Below are positions 37,388 through 46,211 of a DNA stretch of 64,000 bases, one piece after another. The stretch is from positions 62,001-126,000 of the forward strand of contig NZ_JAUORX010000004.1 in assembly GCF_030548175.1 (NCBI RefSeq), in the 5' to 3' direction. The position numbers and the translations under genes were made by a program. The stretch is from Cognatishimia sp. 1_MG-2023. Lineage in GTDB: Bacteria > Pseudomonadota > Alphaproteobacteria > Rhodobacterales > Rhodobacteraceae. Below the pieces are notes generated by a model. It worked only from the letters and a program-made list of their open reading frames with translations, ran no database searches and was not told the DNA's origin. Each line of letters opens with the position of its first letter. Within the stretch, counting starts at the first letter, position 1.

Positions 37388-37415
37388 TTCAATTTCAAAG
37401 TTCTATCTTCTCTGA

Positions 37416-37601
37416 ATAATTGAGATCTCAGTTACAGTGTCGGTATTCGCAAAGCTGCTAAAAACAGGCAGATCGTCAATGACAATTCAGGCATGGCGAC
37501 GACGACGCGACCAAGCCCATTCCGAAGCCGTGACAGAAGCACAATTTGTTTTTGTTTCAGTGGATCAGGACGGCAAATCACGCCCCTTGAAGGCTGAGTA
37601 G
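37416..37601 (+). pseudogene. Remnant of an acyl-CoA thioesterase (3' end only)
   Basis: In one frame that is open for 61 codons and ends at TAG 37599-37601, I read a peptide whose last 45 residues match the C-terminal half of hot-dog-fold acyl-CoA thioesterases: VFAKLLKTGRSSM, then QAWRRRRD, then VTEAQFVFVSVDQDGKSRPL. The N-terminal half, including the conserved catalytic helix region (MPSDTN.NG..FGG type), is missing and the sequence upstream is the amtB terminator. ATG 37479 could in principle start a 40-residue peptide, but without the catalytic part it cannot be an active enzyme. This is a truncated gene. Confidence 0.72.
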
Positions 37602-37604
37602 CGT

Positions 37605-38009
37605 TTATGGGCGCCCATCGGTGAACTGTACCAAATCCCAAAGCGTTCCATATAGGTCCTTAAACACGGCAACGACGCCATATTCTGCTTCCTTGGGTGG
37701 TCGGACGAACTCTACACCTTTCTCTAGGTAGGCGTGATAATCGCGCCAGAAATCATCGGTACGCAGGAATAGAAACACGCGACCGCCTGCTTGGTCCCCA
37801 ACAAAGGCCTGCTGTCGTTCATTCGAAGCCTTTGCAAGTAGGATCGAGGCCGCGCCATCACCTTTCGGCGTCACCACCACCCATCGCTTATCTTGTTCGG
37901 GCTGATAGCTATCTTCGACCAACTCAAAACCAAGCGTATCCACGTAGAACGAAATCGCTTCTTCATAATCACGCACAACCAACGAGATGTGGGCAAGTGT
38001 TTGGGGCAT
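37605..38009 (-). CDS. VOC family protein (glyoxalase fold)
   Basis: A 134-residue vicinal oxygen chelate protein with a typical pair of beta-alpha-beta-beta-beta units: LAHISLVVRDYEEAISFYVDTLGFELVEDSY first, and GGRVFLFLRTDDFWRDYHAYLEKGVEFV, then VVAVFKDLYGTLWDLVQ second. The histidine in AHISLVV and the late acidic residue region are possible metal ligands. Substrate unknown. ATG 38009 is preceded by AAAGGAG 7 bases upstream, so the upstream in-frame codons to 38057 are excluded. It ends three bases from the thioesterase remnant. Confidence 0.9.
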   Translation of the reverse strand: MPQTLAHISLVVRDYEEAISFYVDTLGFELVEDSYQPEQDKRWVVVTPKGDGAASILLAKASNERQQAFVGDQAGGRVFLFLRTDDFWRDYHAYLEKGVEFVRPPKEAEYGVVAVFKDLYGTLWDLVQFTDGRP

Positions 38010-38081
38010 GTCGCACTCCTTTGGCGATACCATTCCCGTGCTTCGGGAAAACGACAATACACAAAATGGTCTGCAACAAAA

Positions 38082-38105
38082 AAGGCGCCAAAACTGGCGC
38101 CTTTT
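38082..38105 (-). terminator. Rho-independent terminator of tyrB
   Basis: AAGGCGCCA pairs with TGGCGCCTT across AAAC. On the minus strand the stem is followed by TTTTTTGTTG, so it ends transcription coming from tyrB, 22 bases after its stop codon. The plus strand also has a T-rich tail, so it may act in both directions. Confidence 0.9.
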
Positions 38106-38126
38106 CTTAAATCTGAAAACTTGGCT

Positions 38127-39311
38127 TTAGATACCAGCCTCGACAATGGCTTTCGCCAAAATCGGCACGGTCTCGGCGTTCAAGCCAGCGATATTCATGC
38201 GGCTGTCGCCGACCATGTAAATACCGTTGTCAGCACGGAGTTTTTCAACCAATTCCGGTGTTGTACCGATTTGGCTGAACATACCGCGGTGCTCAGCAAT
38301 AAAGCCAAACCGATCAGAGCCTGAAAGCTTGCGTAATTCATCCGCCAATTGCTCGCGCAGCGCCAACATACCCAACCGAATTTCTTCCAACTCAGCGGCC
38401 CAATCAGCGCGCAATTCTGGGTCTGTCAAAATCGTTGTAACAACCCGTGCACCATGGTCCGGTGGGAAGGAATAGTTTTGGCGGTTTAGGAAGTTTAGGT
38501 TCTGCTGAACGAGTGGCGTTGATGCCGCATCCTCTGAGATTGCCATCAAAATGCCTGTACGTTCCCGATAAACACCGAAGTTCTTAGAGCAGCTACCCGC
38601 GATCAAGCATTCTTTGACAGAAGACGCGACCAAACGTGTGGCGGCTGCATCTTCCTCTAGACCATCACCAAAGCCTTGGTACGCGATGTCGACCATCGCG
38701 ATTAGGCCTTTATCGTTGATCAAATCAACAACTGCCTGCCATTCGGTCAGGTTCAGGTTTGCACCTGTTGGGTTGTGGCAGCAGCCGTGTAATAGCACAA
38801 CATCGCCCGATTTGGCTTCGCTCAGATCAGCCATCATGCCATCGAAATCAACAGCACGTGTTTCAGTATCAAAATACCGATAAGCGACAGTTTCGATACC
38901 AACGTACTTCAGGATCGAAACATGGTTCGGCCAAGTTGGGTTAGACACGAACACGCGCGCTGTTGGGTTCGCCATCTTAACCAGCTCAAACGCTTGACGA
39001 ACGGCACCCGTCCCACCAGGGGTCGCGACTGCTGCGATCTTTTCACGCTGAACCGCATTGCCCAAAACAAGGCCAATCATCGCATCTGCAAACGCTGGAT
39101 CACCTGCCAAGGCCACATAGCTTTTGGTCTCTTGCTCAGCGACTAAGCGGCGCTCAGCTTCTTTCACCGCGCGCATCACTGGGGTCACGCCCTCAGCGTT
39201 TTTGTAAACACCAACACCTAGATCGATCTTGGTAGGGCGCGGATCCTCTTTGTACTTCGCCATCAAGGCGAGGATCTTATCCGCAGGTTGCTGTTTTAAG
39301 GTGCTAAGCAT
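38127..39311 (-). CDS. tyrB: Aromatic/aspartate aminotransferase (class I)
   Basis: A 394-residue PLP-dependent aminotransferase of the AspC/TyrB subgroup, which interconverts aspartate, glutamate and aromatic amino acids with their oxo-acids in the cytoplasm. Segments typical of this subgroup are KIDLGVGVYKNAEGVTPVM and SNPTWPNHVSI, and the PLP lysine is in AGSCSKNFGVYRERTG. The C-terminal arginine contact lies in GDSRMNIAGLN. Whether aspartate or aromatic substrates dominate cannot be read from sequence. It starts directly after the sseA stop codon. Confidence 0.93.
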   Translation of the reverse strand: MLSTLKQQPADKILALMAKYKEDPRPTKIDLGVGVYKNAEGVTPVMRAVKEAERRLVAEQETKSYVALAGDPAFADAMIGLVLGNAVQREKIAAVATPGGTGAVRQAFELVKMANPTARVFVSNPTWPNHVSILKYVGIETVAYRYFDTETRAVDFDGMMADLSEAKSGDVVLLHGCCHNPTGANLNLTEWQAVVDLINDKGLIAMVDIAYQGFGDGLEEDAAATRLVASSVKECLIAGSCSKNFGVYRERTGILMAISEDAASTPLVQQNLNFLNRQNYSFPPDHGARVVTTILTDPELRADWAAELEEIRLGMLALREQLADELRKLSGSDRFGFIAEHRGMFSQIGTTPELVEKLRADNGIYMVGDSRMNIAGLNAETVPILAKAIVEAGI

Positions 39312-40169
39312 TCAAGCTTCTCCGGTTGCAATAGGGACTGTTGGGAAGGCGCCCCATTCAGTCCAGGACCCATCATAGAGCGCATGATCGGTCTTACCAA
39401 AACGCTCCATCGCTAGGCAAAGGATCGCGGCAGTTATGCCCGATCCACAGGTTGTAATAGCTGGTTTATTCAAATCCACACCGGCGGCTTCAAAGATGGC
39501 ACGCAATTCGGTTGGGGATTTCATAGTCTTGTCAGCATTCAGCAATGCACCAAAAGGCACATTGCGTGCCTTTGGGATGTGGCCAGATCGAATGCCTTCA
39601 CGTGGTTCTTCGACTTCACCGCGAAACCGTTCGCCAGCGCGCGCATCAATGATAGCAAAATCACCCAACTTGGACGCATGGGAAACTTGTGTAACATCCT
39701 TAACCATCTGATCTTGGCGCGTCACAAACATGTGGCGATCGCGGATCAATGGGCGTTCTGTTGTGACCGGCCGGTTTTCGGCCTTCCACTTAGGCAGGCC
39801 ACCGTCCAAAACAGCAATATCATTCTGCCCCATCAGCTTAAACAGCCACCACACGCGGGCCGCAGAAAACAGGCCAGAGCCATCGTAGACAACGATCTGA
39901 TGACCATCGCCGACACCCATGGCCCGTACACGAGACATGAATTTCTCTACGGGTGGAACCATATGAGGCAGGTCTGATCGCAGATCGGAAATCTCATCAA
40001 TATCAAAGAAGCGAGCCCCCGGAATATGCCCTGCTTCATATTCAGCTTTTGGGTCACGGCCTTCTGCTGGCATAAACCACGATGCGTCCAGAACCCGTAG
40101 GTCAGGATCTTTCAAGTTTGCCGCCAACCATTCGGTCGAGACAAGCGTTCTTGGATCATCTTGTGACAT
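39312..40169 (-). CDS. sseA: 3-mercaptopyruvate sulfurtransferase
   Basis: A 285-residue two-domain rhodanese that transfers sulfur from 3-mercaptopyruvate to thiol acceptors. The second domain has the active-site loop TTCGSGITAA, the CG-S/T-G-V/I-T form that marks mercaptopyruvate enzymes rather than thiosulfate ones. The N-terminal domain begins LVSTEWLAANLKDPDLRVLDASWFMP. It is upstream of and contiguous with tyrB (stop and start adjacent), so cysteine-derived mercaptopyruvate could be made by the neighbouring transaminase. That link is a reasonable inference. Confidence 0.93.
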   Translation of the reverse strand: MSQDDPRTLVSTEWLAANLKDPDLRVLDASWFMPAEGRDPKAEYEAGHIPGARFFDIDEISDLRSDLPHMVPPVEKFMSRVRAMGVGDGHQIVVYDGSGLFSAARVWWLFKLMGQNDIAVLDGGLPKWKAENRPVTTERPLIRDRHMFVTRQDQMVKDVTQVSHASKLGDFAIIDARAGERFRGEVEEPREGIRSGHIPKARNVPFGALLNADKTMKSPTELRAIFEAAGVDLNKPAITTCGSGITAAILCLAMERFGKTDHALYDGSWTEWGAFPTVPIATGEA

Positions 40170-40271
40170 GAAGGCCCCAAAAATTTGAAAACGAATATTG
40201 CCTACTACTCAGGGCATGCAGAGGCAAGGCCGGACCCCATGTTTCAGGGGCCCTTGCCAAGTTTTTACATA

Positions 40272-40553
40272 TTATTTTGCCATCGCTTTGCGAACAGCGC
40301 CAACAATCGCAAGAACTACGCCACCGCCAACACCGCCACCGGCGACCTGGCCAATGATGGCGCCAATATCTAACCCGCCAGCTGCACCACCCATTTCAGG
40401 CGCGCCAAGCATCGACAAAATAGTACCACCAAGGCCACCACCTACAATTCCAGACAGCGAGTTGATCAGCGTTCCTTGGTTCAATCCCTTAAGAGCGCCG
40501 CCCGCGACATTGCCCCCAACAGCACCCGCAATTAGACTAATGATTAGTTCCAT
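40272..40553 (-). CDS. Small glycine-rich membrane protein
   Basis: A 93-residue, very glycine- and alanine-rich protein with two or three hydrophobic stretches (MELIISLIAGAVGGNVAGGAL, LSGIVGGGLGGTILSML, IIGQVAGGGVGGGVVLAIVGAV) and a short basic end (RKAMAK). The pattern resembles small membrane proteins often auto-annotated as hypothetical, in the style of GlsB/YeaQ. AGGAGGG stands 6 bases upstream of the start, a strong ribosome site. It is isolated between sseA and a 378-base non-coding region. Confidence 0.78.
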   Translation of the reverse strand: MELIISLIAGAVGGNVAGGALKGLNQGTLINSLSGIVGGGLGGTILSMLGAPEMGGAAGGLDIGAIIGQVAGGGVGGGVVLAIVGAVRKAMAK

Positions 40554-40831
40554 TGAATTCCCTCCTGGTCCGAAAAATCCGGCCGCTCATAAGGATCCAT
40601 CCCCGCGGCGATCTCAGGCTATTCTGCGTTCCAAAGGAAAAAACGGGGAATTCAGGACGGACTTCCCCCAATCACTGGACAACAAATGGCTGATCGCAAT
40701 TTCGTGATCAGGCCAACTCATCGTTTCTTGCTATGAAAATAGAGGTTATTGGGAAACAGATTTCCAAAGTTAGCGCATTTGTGAACATAATAGTCCCAAA
40801 ACTGCGCAAAATTCGTTAGTATCATTCATAT

Positions 40832-40918
40832 ACCTTCGAATCGAAGGTCCGACATACGAGTGCCAGGGAGTTACGAGTGGCCCCATGTTGTGGAAACACA
40901 GCATGGGGTTTTATTTTT
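40832..40918 (+). ncRNA. Candidate small RNA (3' part)
   Basis: Two plus-strand hairpins follow each other: ACCTTCGA-A-TCGAAGGT (40832-40848) and a strong terminator (40881-40908) with the T-rich tail TTTTATTTTT. The nearest plus-strand gene upstream that could need this terminator ends more than 3 kb away, beyond several minus-strand genes, so an independent transcript is the simplest explanation. The 5' end is unknown; a start somewhere in 40740-40830 would give an RNA of about 90-180 bases. I do not recognise the family. Confidence 0.5.
40881..40918 (+). terminator. Orphan rho-independent terminator
   Basis: CCCCATG-T-TGTG pairs with CACA-G-CATGGGG around a GAAA loop, followed by TTTTATTTTT. 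The minus strand has no T-run after the stem. No plus-strand gene precedes it. Confidence 0.85.
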
Positions 40919-40931
40919 CTGCTGAAGCAAT

Positions 40932-41408
40932 CTATTCGCCGTGGCGCAGCAATCGTTGCTTTTGGCGGCCCCAGTCGCGTTTTGCTTCTGTCGCGCGCTT
41001 ATCGTGCAACTTCTTACCTTTGCCGATACCGACTTTGAGTTTCACATAACCCTTGTGATTGAAATACATAACGATAGGGACAATGGTCATGCCTTTTCGC
41101 TGTGTCTCATTCCAAAGACGCGACAACTCACGCTTGCTTACCAACAGCTTACGACGACGGCGTTCTTCATGTGAAAACATGGCGCGGTCGTAGGGGGCGA
41201 TATAGCTATTCACCAACCACAGCTCGCCATCTTTCACTTCGGCGTAGCTTTCCGCGACGTTGGCGGAATTCTCGCGAAGCGACTTCACCTCAGACCCAGT
41301 CAGAATGACCCCGCATTCGATATCATCGTCGATAGCATAGTCAAACCGTGCGCGCCGGTTTTCGGCGATCACTTTATAATTGGGGTCACTTTTAGGTTTC
41401 TGAGCCAT
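40932..41408 (-). CDS. smpB: SsrA-binding protein SmpB
   Basis: Binds tmRNA and delivers it to stalled ribosomes for trans-translation. The 158-residue length and the motifs [29 protein letters not shown] and [33 protein letters not shown] (basic C-terminal tail that reads the mRNA channel) are diagnostic. No tmRNA gene is seen in the window. It is followed 90 bases upstream by rppH on the same strand. Confidence 0.96.
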   Translation of the reverse strand: MAQKPKSDPNYKVIAENRRARFDYAIDDDIECGVILTGSEVKSLRENSANVAESYAEVKDGELWLVNSYIAPYDRAMFSHEERRRRKLLVSKRELSRLWNETQRKGMTIVPIVMYFNHKGYVKLKVGIGKGKKLHDKRATEAKRDWGRQKQRLLRHGE

Positions 41409-41497
41409 AGTCGGGATTGATTACATGTGCGGTCGCGCACTGTCCATTGGTTTCACGGTCACAAGATATGAAAGCAGCGCTGATTTTCAATCCACGG

Positions 41498-41989
41498 TCA
41501 GGATTGTGAAAGGTAGGGTTCAAATTCTGCGACCACCTGCTCATAGACTGATCGCTTGAATGGTACGATATTTTCAACCAGTTCATTGACTGGTAGCCAT
41601 CGCCACTCAGAGAACTCCTGATGATCCACCTCAATGTTCACATCAGCATCTGATCCGTGAAAGCGGAAAAGAAACCACATCTGCTCTTGGCCTTTGTAAC
41701 GGCCCTTCCAGATGCGTGGCACCAGATCATGAGGCAAGTCATAAGCGACCCAGTCTTTGGTCTCTGCCACGAGCGTTACCAAATCAGGGGAAACGCCTGT
41801 CTCTTCCTCAAGTTCGCGCAAAGCGGCAGTCTTAGCATCTTCACCTTTGTCGATTCCACCTTGTGGCATCTGCCATGCGGGAACATCGCTATCCAAGCGT
41901 TGGCCGACGAAAGCCTCGCCCTGCGCATTGACAAGCATGACGCCAACATTGCGACGATAGGGTAGTTTTGCGATCTCTTCTGGTGACAT
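41498..41989 (-). CDS. rppH: RNA pyrophosphohydrolase RppH
   Basis: A Nudix hydrolase that removes pyrophosphate from the 5' end of mRNA and so starts RNase E-dependent decay. The Nudix box [23 protein letters not shown] is complete, and [24 protein letters not shown] plus [11 protein letters not shown] are specific to the RppH subgroup. The start at 41989 ([13 protein letters not shown]) gives 163 residues with GGAG 8 bases upstream; an in-frame ATG at 42001 is possible. It follows ctpA, 150 bases downstream on the same strand. Confidence 0.93.
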   Translation of the reverse strand: MSPEEIAKLPYRRNVGVMLVNAQGEAFVGQRLDSDVPAWQMPQGGIDKGEDAKTAALRELEEETGVSPDLVTLVAETKDWVAYDLPHDLVPRIWKGRYKGQEQMWFLFRFHGSDADVNIEVDHQEFSEWRWLPVNELVENIVPFKRSVYEQVVAEFEPYLSQS

Positions 41990-42136
41990 GAATATCTCCA
42001 TCTTCGCCCTAGAAGCCCAATAGGCACTTTGGGACAAGGGCGCTTCAACCGAACAACCTCGCTCTTTTGCGAAACGCAAATGAGCGAGGCTTAATGCGCG
42101 CCAAAGGCACACTTGATAACGGTTGCCGCTATTGGG

Positions 42137-43480
42137 TTAGTTTTTTGGTGCCAGCGCTGACAGGCCCTTCAAAATATCAATTGCATAGGCCAGTTGATAA
42201 TCGTCCTCGCGAAGCTTCGCTGCTGCTTCAGCCGTGGCGCGGTCTTCCTCAATTTGACGAATTTCATCTTCGCTTAGGCTGTCGTTATTCAAAGATCCAC
42301 GCAAATCTGCCTCTGTACGGCTACGACGCGTTTCTTCTGCTACTTCTTCCTCACTAGCGGGGGCACGGCGCGGCTGTTCAACAACGATGTCAGGTGACAC
42401 GCCAAGCGCCTGAATGGATCGGCCTGAAGGCGTGTAGTAACGCGCTGTTGTCAGGCGCATCGCGCCTTCGCCGCGCAATGGCATGACCGTTTGCACGGAC
42501 CCTTTACCAAAGCTCTTGGTCCCAACAACAATCGCGCGACGGTGATCTTTCAATGCACCAGCAACGATTTCAGATGCGGATGCAGAACCGCCATTGATCA
42601 GAACAACCAATGGCTTGCCATCAATCAAATCGCCCGGAGTCGCATTGTAGCGTTCGCCATCTGCTGCTTCGCGGCCACGCGTCGAAACGATCTCGCCTTT
42701 TTCAAGGAATGCGTCAGACACGCGGATCGCCTGCGTCAGCAATCCGCCTGGGTTATTACGCAGGTCCAAGACCAGACCATTCACGTTCTCCATGCCGCCA
42801 GCGGCTTCGATCTCTTTCTCAATACCCTCTTTTAGGTTTGGATATGTTTGATCATTAAACGTGGTCACACGCATTACCAAAGTATCACCTTCGGTACGTG
42901 CACGAACTGCAGTCAATTTAATGGTGTCACGGATGATCGACACGTCAAACGCCTCGGTTTCGCCTTCGCGTGCAATCGTGACGATAATTTCAGACCCGAC
43001 CGGACCGCGCATCAATTCAACGGCTTGATCCAAGGTTAGACCCAACACACTTTCACCGTCGACATGCGTGATGAAATCACCCGCTTCGATTCCAGCCTCA
43101 GATGCAGGCGTGCCATCAATCGGAGAAACGACTTTAACAAAGCCTTCTTCTTGTGTGACTTCGATACCTAATCCGCCGAACTCACCACGTGTCTGCAAGC
43201 GCATCTGCGCCGCATCTTGTGGAGCAAGATAGCTGGAATGCGGATCAAGCGACGTAAGCATGCCGTTAATGGCAGCTTCGATCAATTCACCCTCATCGAC
43301 GTCCTCGACATATTGTGCGCGGATGCGCTCAAAAATATCACCGAATAGATCAAGCTGCTCGTAAACGTTGGCTTTGCGATCATTCTCTTGGGCAATCAAT
43401 GGCCCCGCAATCTGGGTGGTGGCCAATATGCCGGCCAAAGTGCCGCCCAGTGCGGCTACGACGAATCTTCTCATCCTCAT
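42137..43480 (-). CDS. ctpA: S41 family C-terminal processing peptidase (CtpA)
   Basis: A periplasmic tail-specific protease of 447 residues that trims envelope proteins and, in several bacteria, degrades peptidoglycan hydrolases. A signal/anchor segment (FVVAALGGTLAGILATTQIAGPL) is followed by a PDZ domain (GIEVTQEEGFVKVVSPIDG...AGDFITHVDGES, about 100-180) and the S41 core with the catalytic serine in NGGSASASEIVAGAL and lysine in SFGKGSVQT. A C-terminal tail of about 70 charged residues follows. Start 43480 overlaps the envC stop (ATGA); ATG 43474 is an alternative. The envC-ctpA coupling supports a role in cell wall turnover. Confidence 0.93.
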   Translation of the reverse strand: MRMRRFVVAALGGTLAGILATTQIAGPLIAQENDRKANVYEQLDLFGDIFERIRAQYVEDVDEGELIEAAINGMLTSLDPHSSYLAPQDAAQMRLQTRGEFGGLGIEVTQEEGFVKVVSPIDGTPASEAGIEAGDFITHVDGESVLGLTLDQAVELMRGPVGSEIIVTIAREGETEAFDVSIIRDTIKLTAVRARTEGDTLVMRVTTFNDQTYPNLKEGIEKEIEAAGGMENVNGLVLDLRNNPGGLLTQAIRVSDAFLEKGEIVSTRGREAADGERYNATPGDLIDGKPLVVLINGGSASASEIVAGALKDHRRAIVVGTKSFGKGSVQTVMPLRGEGAMRLTTARYYTPSGRSIQALGVSPDIVVEQPRRAPASEEEVAEETRRSRTEADLRGSLNNDSLSEDEIRQIEEDRATAEAAAKLREDDYQLAYAIDILKGLSALAPKN

Positions 43481-44613
43481 CCATCCTTGTTGGTTTGGAA
43501 CCAATCCTCCGGGTTCACCGGAGTCTTACCCTGTCTAACTTCTATATAGAGCGTTTCCGTGCGGTCCTGACCAGAGCCATCACTCGACTGTGAAAGAATG
43601 GCACCGATTTCTGGGTCATTTCCGCCCATTAATCCCACCGGAGCGCCACTTGGCACCACTTCTCCCACGTCTCCGTAAACAGTTTCTAGCCCTGCGAACA
43701 CAAAAAGCAGCCCTGGCTGTGGCTCTAAGACCATCACATTACCGTAATCCAATAGCGGCCCGCGATAACGAATCGTAGCTGCGGCAGGTGAAGTCACCAG
43801 CGCATTTGGCCGCGCGGCCAAGACCAATCCGGGGCGGCGCAATCCTGCGGCATCTGCCTCACCAGGCCTACGCAAAATCTCGGCCTGTACTGGTAATGGC
43901 AAATTACCTTTGCGATGTGAAATATCAGGCAAGCTTGCCAGACCTTCTGGCTCTGGCGCCATTTCCGTAAGGCCGCTCGCAAATCCCTCAAGCGTTTCAG
44001 TGGAGGCAATCAATAACGCAGTCTGAACGGGGTCTTCGATAAAGCGTTTTGGCAAATTCGTTCGATCCGAAATCGCCTTTGCCAATGCCGCACGCGCCGC
44101 TTGCGCGCCATCCAGCCCATTTTGCAAAGTATCCGCAGCGCCTTGTTGTAGTTCGGCGAGGATTTGCACCTCTTCCAAACTTTCCCGCAATTTAGCAGCT
44201 TGGACGTCTAAAGCAGGCGTAATATCGGCCAAAATCATCCCAGCGCGTGCAGTGCCCTCTGGCCCGTCAGGATGCAAAAGTAATGTCGGGCTGCTATTGC
44301 CACCTAACGATTGCAGAACGCCCAACAACCGAGCAATCTCATTCTCTTGCGACTTTAACTGCTGATCCAACTGCTTTTCTCGGATGGCAGCTTTGCGCAA
44401 CCCTTCGCGCAAGGCAGACAGCCCTTCTTCGTAAGCTTGAACAGCCTGCGTTAAAGCTTTCACGCGGTTACGAGACGTCTTTGCTCCCTGCAAAGAAATG
44501 GATGCCTGCTCTAACTTATCAGCTGCGTCGCGCGCTGTTACTGCCGCATCAACTTCAGCATGAGCTGCGCCCACGCCAAGTAAGACAGACAGAAGTAGCG
44601 CAAACAATCTCAT
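43477..44613 (-). CDS. envC: EnvC-like murein hydrolase activator
   Basis: A 378-residue periplasmic protein. Signal peptide (MRLFALLLSVLLGVGAAHA), then a long coiled-coil region (about 25-200, with repeated LEQ/AxxL heptads), then a LytM (peptidase M23) domain at the C terminus (about 265-378). The HxxxD/HxH zinc ligands of active LytM enzymes are not visible: the usual final HL region reads FVFAGLETVYGDVGEVV. That degeneracy is what is seen in EnvC, which activates amidases instead of cutting. Its start overlaps the gpmI stop by four bases. Confidence 0.9.
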   Translation of the reverse strand: MRLFALLLSVLLGVGAAHAEVDAAVTARDAADKLEQASISLQGAKTSRNRVKALTQAVQAYEEGLSALREGLRKAAIREKQLDQQLKSQENEIARLLGVLQSLGGNSSPTLLLHPDGPEGTARAGMILADITPALDVQAAKLRESLEEVQILAELQQGAADTLQNGLDGAQAARAALAKAISDRTNLPKRFIEDPVQTALLIASTETLEGFASGLTEMAPEPEGLASLPDISHRKGNLPLPVQAEILRRPGEADAAGLRRPGLVLAARPNALVTSPAAATIRYRGPLLDYGNVMVLEPQPGLLFVFAGLETVYGDVGEVVPSGAPVGLMGGNDPEIGAILSQSSDGSGQDRTETLYIEVRQGKTPVNPEDWFQTNKDG

Positions 44614-46130
44614 CGTTTAATCAAGCTTTCGCCGGTCATTTCTGCAGGCTGCGGTAATCCCATTAGGTCCAGCAAGCTCGGAGCGAGATCCGCCAATCGC
44701 CCACCTTGACGCAGCGATGCCCCCTCGGGGCCGTTTACCAAGACCACCGGAACAAGGTTTGTTGTGTGCGCAGTATGCGGCCCACCAGAAATCGGGTCGA
44801 TCATCATCTCGCAATTCCCATGATCTGCTGTCACAATCATAGCACCGCCAGCTTTCAACAACGCGTCTTGGACCGCGCCAAGCCCGCTATCCACTGCACT
44901 GCAGGCCGCCATTGCAGCGTTCAAATCACCCGTATGGCCAACCATGTCTGGATTTGCGTAGTTGGTCACAATCAGATCATAACCTGCCTCAATCGCAGCG
45001 ACGAATTTCTCGGTCACTTCGCTTGATGACATCTCTGGTTGCAGGTCATAGGTCGCCACCTTCGGAGACATCGGCATAAAGCGATCTTCGCCTTCGCTTG
45101 GTGTCTCTTCTCCGCCGTTCAAAAAGAACGTCACATGCGGGTATTTTTCTGTTTCTGCCAAACGGAACTGCGTCTTACCTTGCGCCGCAACCCATTCACC
45201 AAGCGTGTTGACGATAGGTTTCTTCGGATAAGCAGATGTCATGTATTTCGTATGCGCGTCAGAGTAATCCACCATGCCCAGCATCTCGAGCTTGGGTCGC
45301 GCACCGACATCGAAACCGTCAAAATCCGGCTGCCCAATCGCCGCCAGAATTTCACGCGCACGATCAGCCCGGAAGTTTAGGCAGAACAGACCATCACCAT
45401 CTTTCACGCCCGCATAATCGCCAAGAACAGTTGCTTGGATAAACTCATCATTTTCGTCGCGCGCATAGGCTTCGTTTACGGCAGAAATGGCATCTGTTGA
45501 CTGCAAACCTTTTGCGTGGATCATCGCGTCATAGGCCTGCGATACGCGCTCCCAACGGTTATCGCGATCCATTGCGAAATATCGACCAGTCAACGTGCCA
45601 ACTGTCACGCCTTCGGCCAATCCTGCATTCAACGTTTCAATGTACTTTAATGCAGAGATCGGAGCCACGTCACGCCCATCGGTGATCGCGTGCAATACTA
45701 CAGGAACGCCATGATCTGCCACGGCTTTTGCCGCTGCTAAAACATGTGTCAGGTGCCCATGAACACCACCGTCCGAAATGACACCCATCAAATGCGCTGT
45801 GCCTTTGGTCACTTTTAGTTTCGCGACGAAACCTAGGATTTCCTCGTTAGAGAAAAACGAACCGTCCTCAATAGCCAAATCAATCTGCCCAAGGTCCATC
45901 GCGACAACACGACCGGCACCAATATTGGTATGGCCAACTTCAGAGTTTCCCATTTGCCCGCTTGGCAACCCCACATCAGGACCATGTGTGATCAGCGTGG
46001 CGTTCGGGCAATTTGCCATCATTCCGTCGAATACAGGTGTTTCCGCGAGAACAGGCGCATTGCCTTCGGTCGTGTCACTCAGTCCCCAACCATCAAGAAT
46101 GCAAAGAACTACGGGTTTCGGCGTTGGCAT
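44610..46130 (-). CDS. gpmI: 2,3-bisphosphoglycerate-independent phosphoglycerate mutase
   Basis: The manganese-dependent phosphoglycerate mutase of glycolysis/gluconeogenesis. At 506 residues it is full length; the metal aspartate is in LDGWGLSD (D13), and the catalytic serine is S63 in SGQMGNSEVGHTN. The C-terminal metal cluster includes the TADHGNCEMM motif. The start at 46130 (MPTPKPVVLC) has CCGGAG nine bases upstream and matches the family; an in-frame ATG at 46151 is less likely. The order gpmI-envC-ctpA is conserved across many proteobacteria although no metabolic reason is known. Confidence 0.96.
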   Translation of the reverse strand: MPTPKPVVLCILDGWGLSDTTEGNAPVLAETPVFDGMMANCPNATLITHGPDVGLPSGQMGNSEVGHTNIGAGRVVAMDLGQIDLAIEDGSFFSNEEILGFVAKLKVTKGTAHLMGVISDGGVHGHLTHVLAAAKAVADHGVPVVLHAITDGRDVAPISALKYIETLNAGLAEGVTVGTLTGRYFAMDRDNRWERVSQAYDAMIHAKGLQSTDAISAVNEAYARDENDEFIQATVLGDYAGVKDGDGLFCLNFRADRAREILAAIGQPDFDGFDVGARPKLEMLGMVDYSDAHTKYMTSAYPKKPIVNTLGEWVAAQGKTQFRLAETEKYPHVTFFLNGGEETPSEGEDRFMPMSPKVATYDLQPEMSSSEVTEKFVAAIEAGYDLIVTNYANPDMVGHTGDLNAAMAACSAVDSGLGAVQDALLKAGGAMIVTADHGNCEMMIDPISGGPHTAHTTNLVPVVLVNGPEGASLRQGGRLADLAPSLLDLMGLPQPAEMTGESLIKR

Positions 46131-46211
46131 AGCAATGGCTCCGGTCATCAATATGCCTGCGTTTTAGCGCGGCTTGCCCCTAGATTGAACTGCTTTGTTG
46201 AAAGTCCGGCG

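Larger units (their letters stand above)
40554..40931. other. 378-base non-coding region holding a probable small RNA
   Basis: Between the glycine-rich protein gene and smpB, no plausible reading frame exists on either strand. It contains the ribosome site and promoter of the minus-strand gene at 40272-40553 (left part), then, on the plus strand, a 17-base palindrome and a terminator described separately. Confidence 0.7.
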
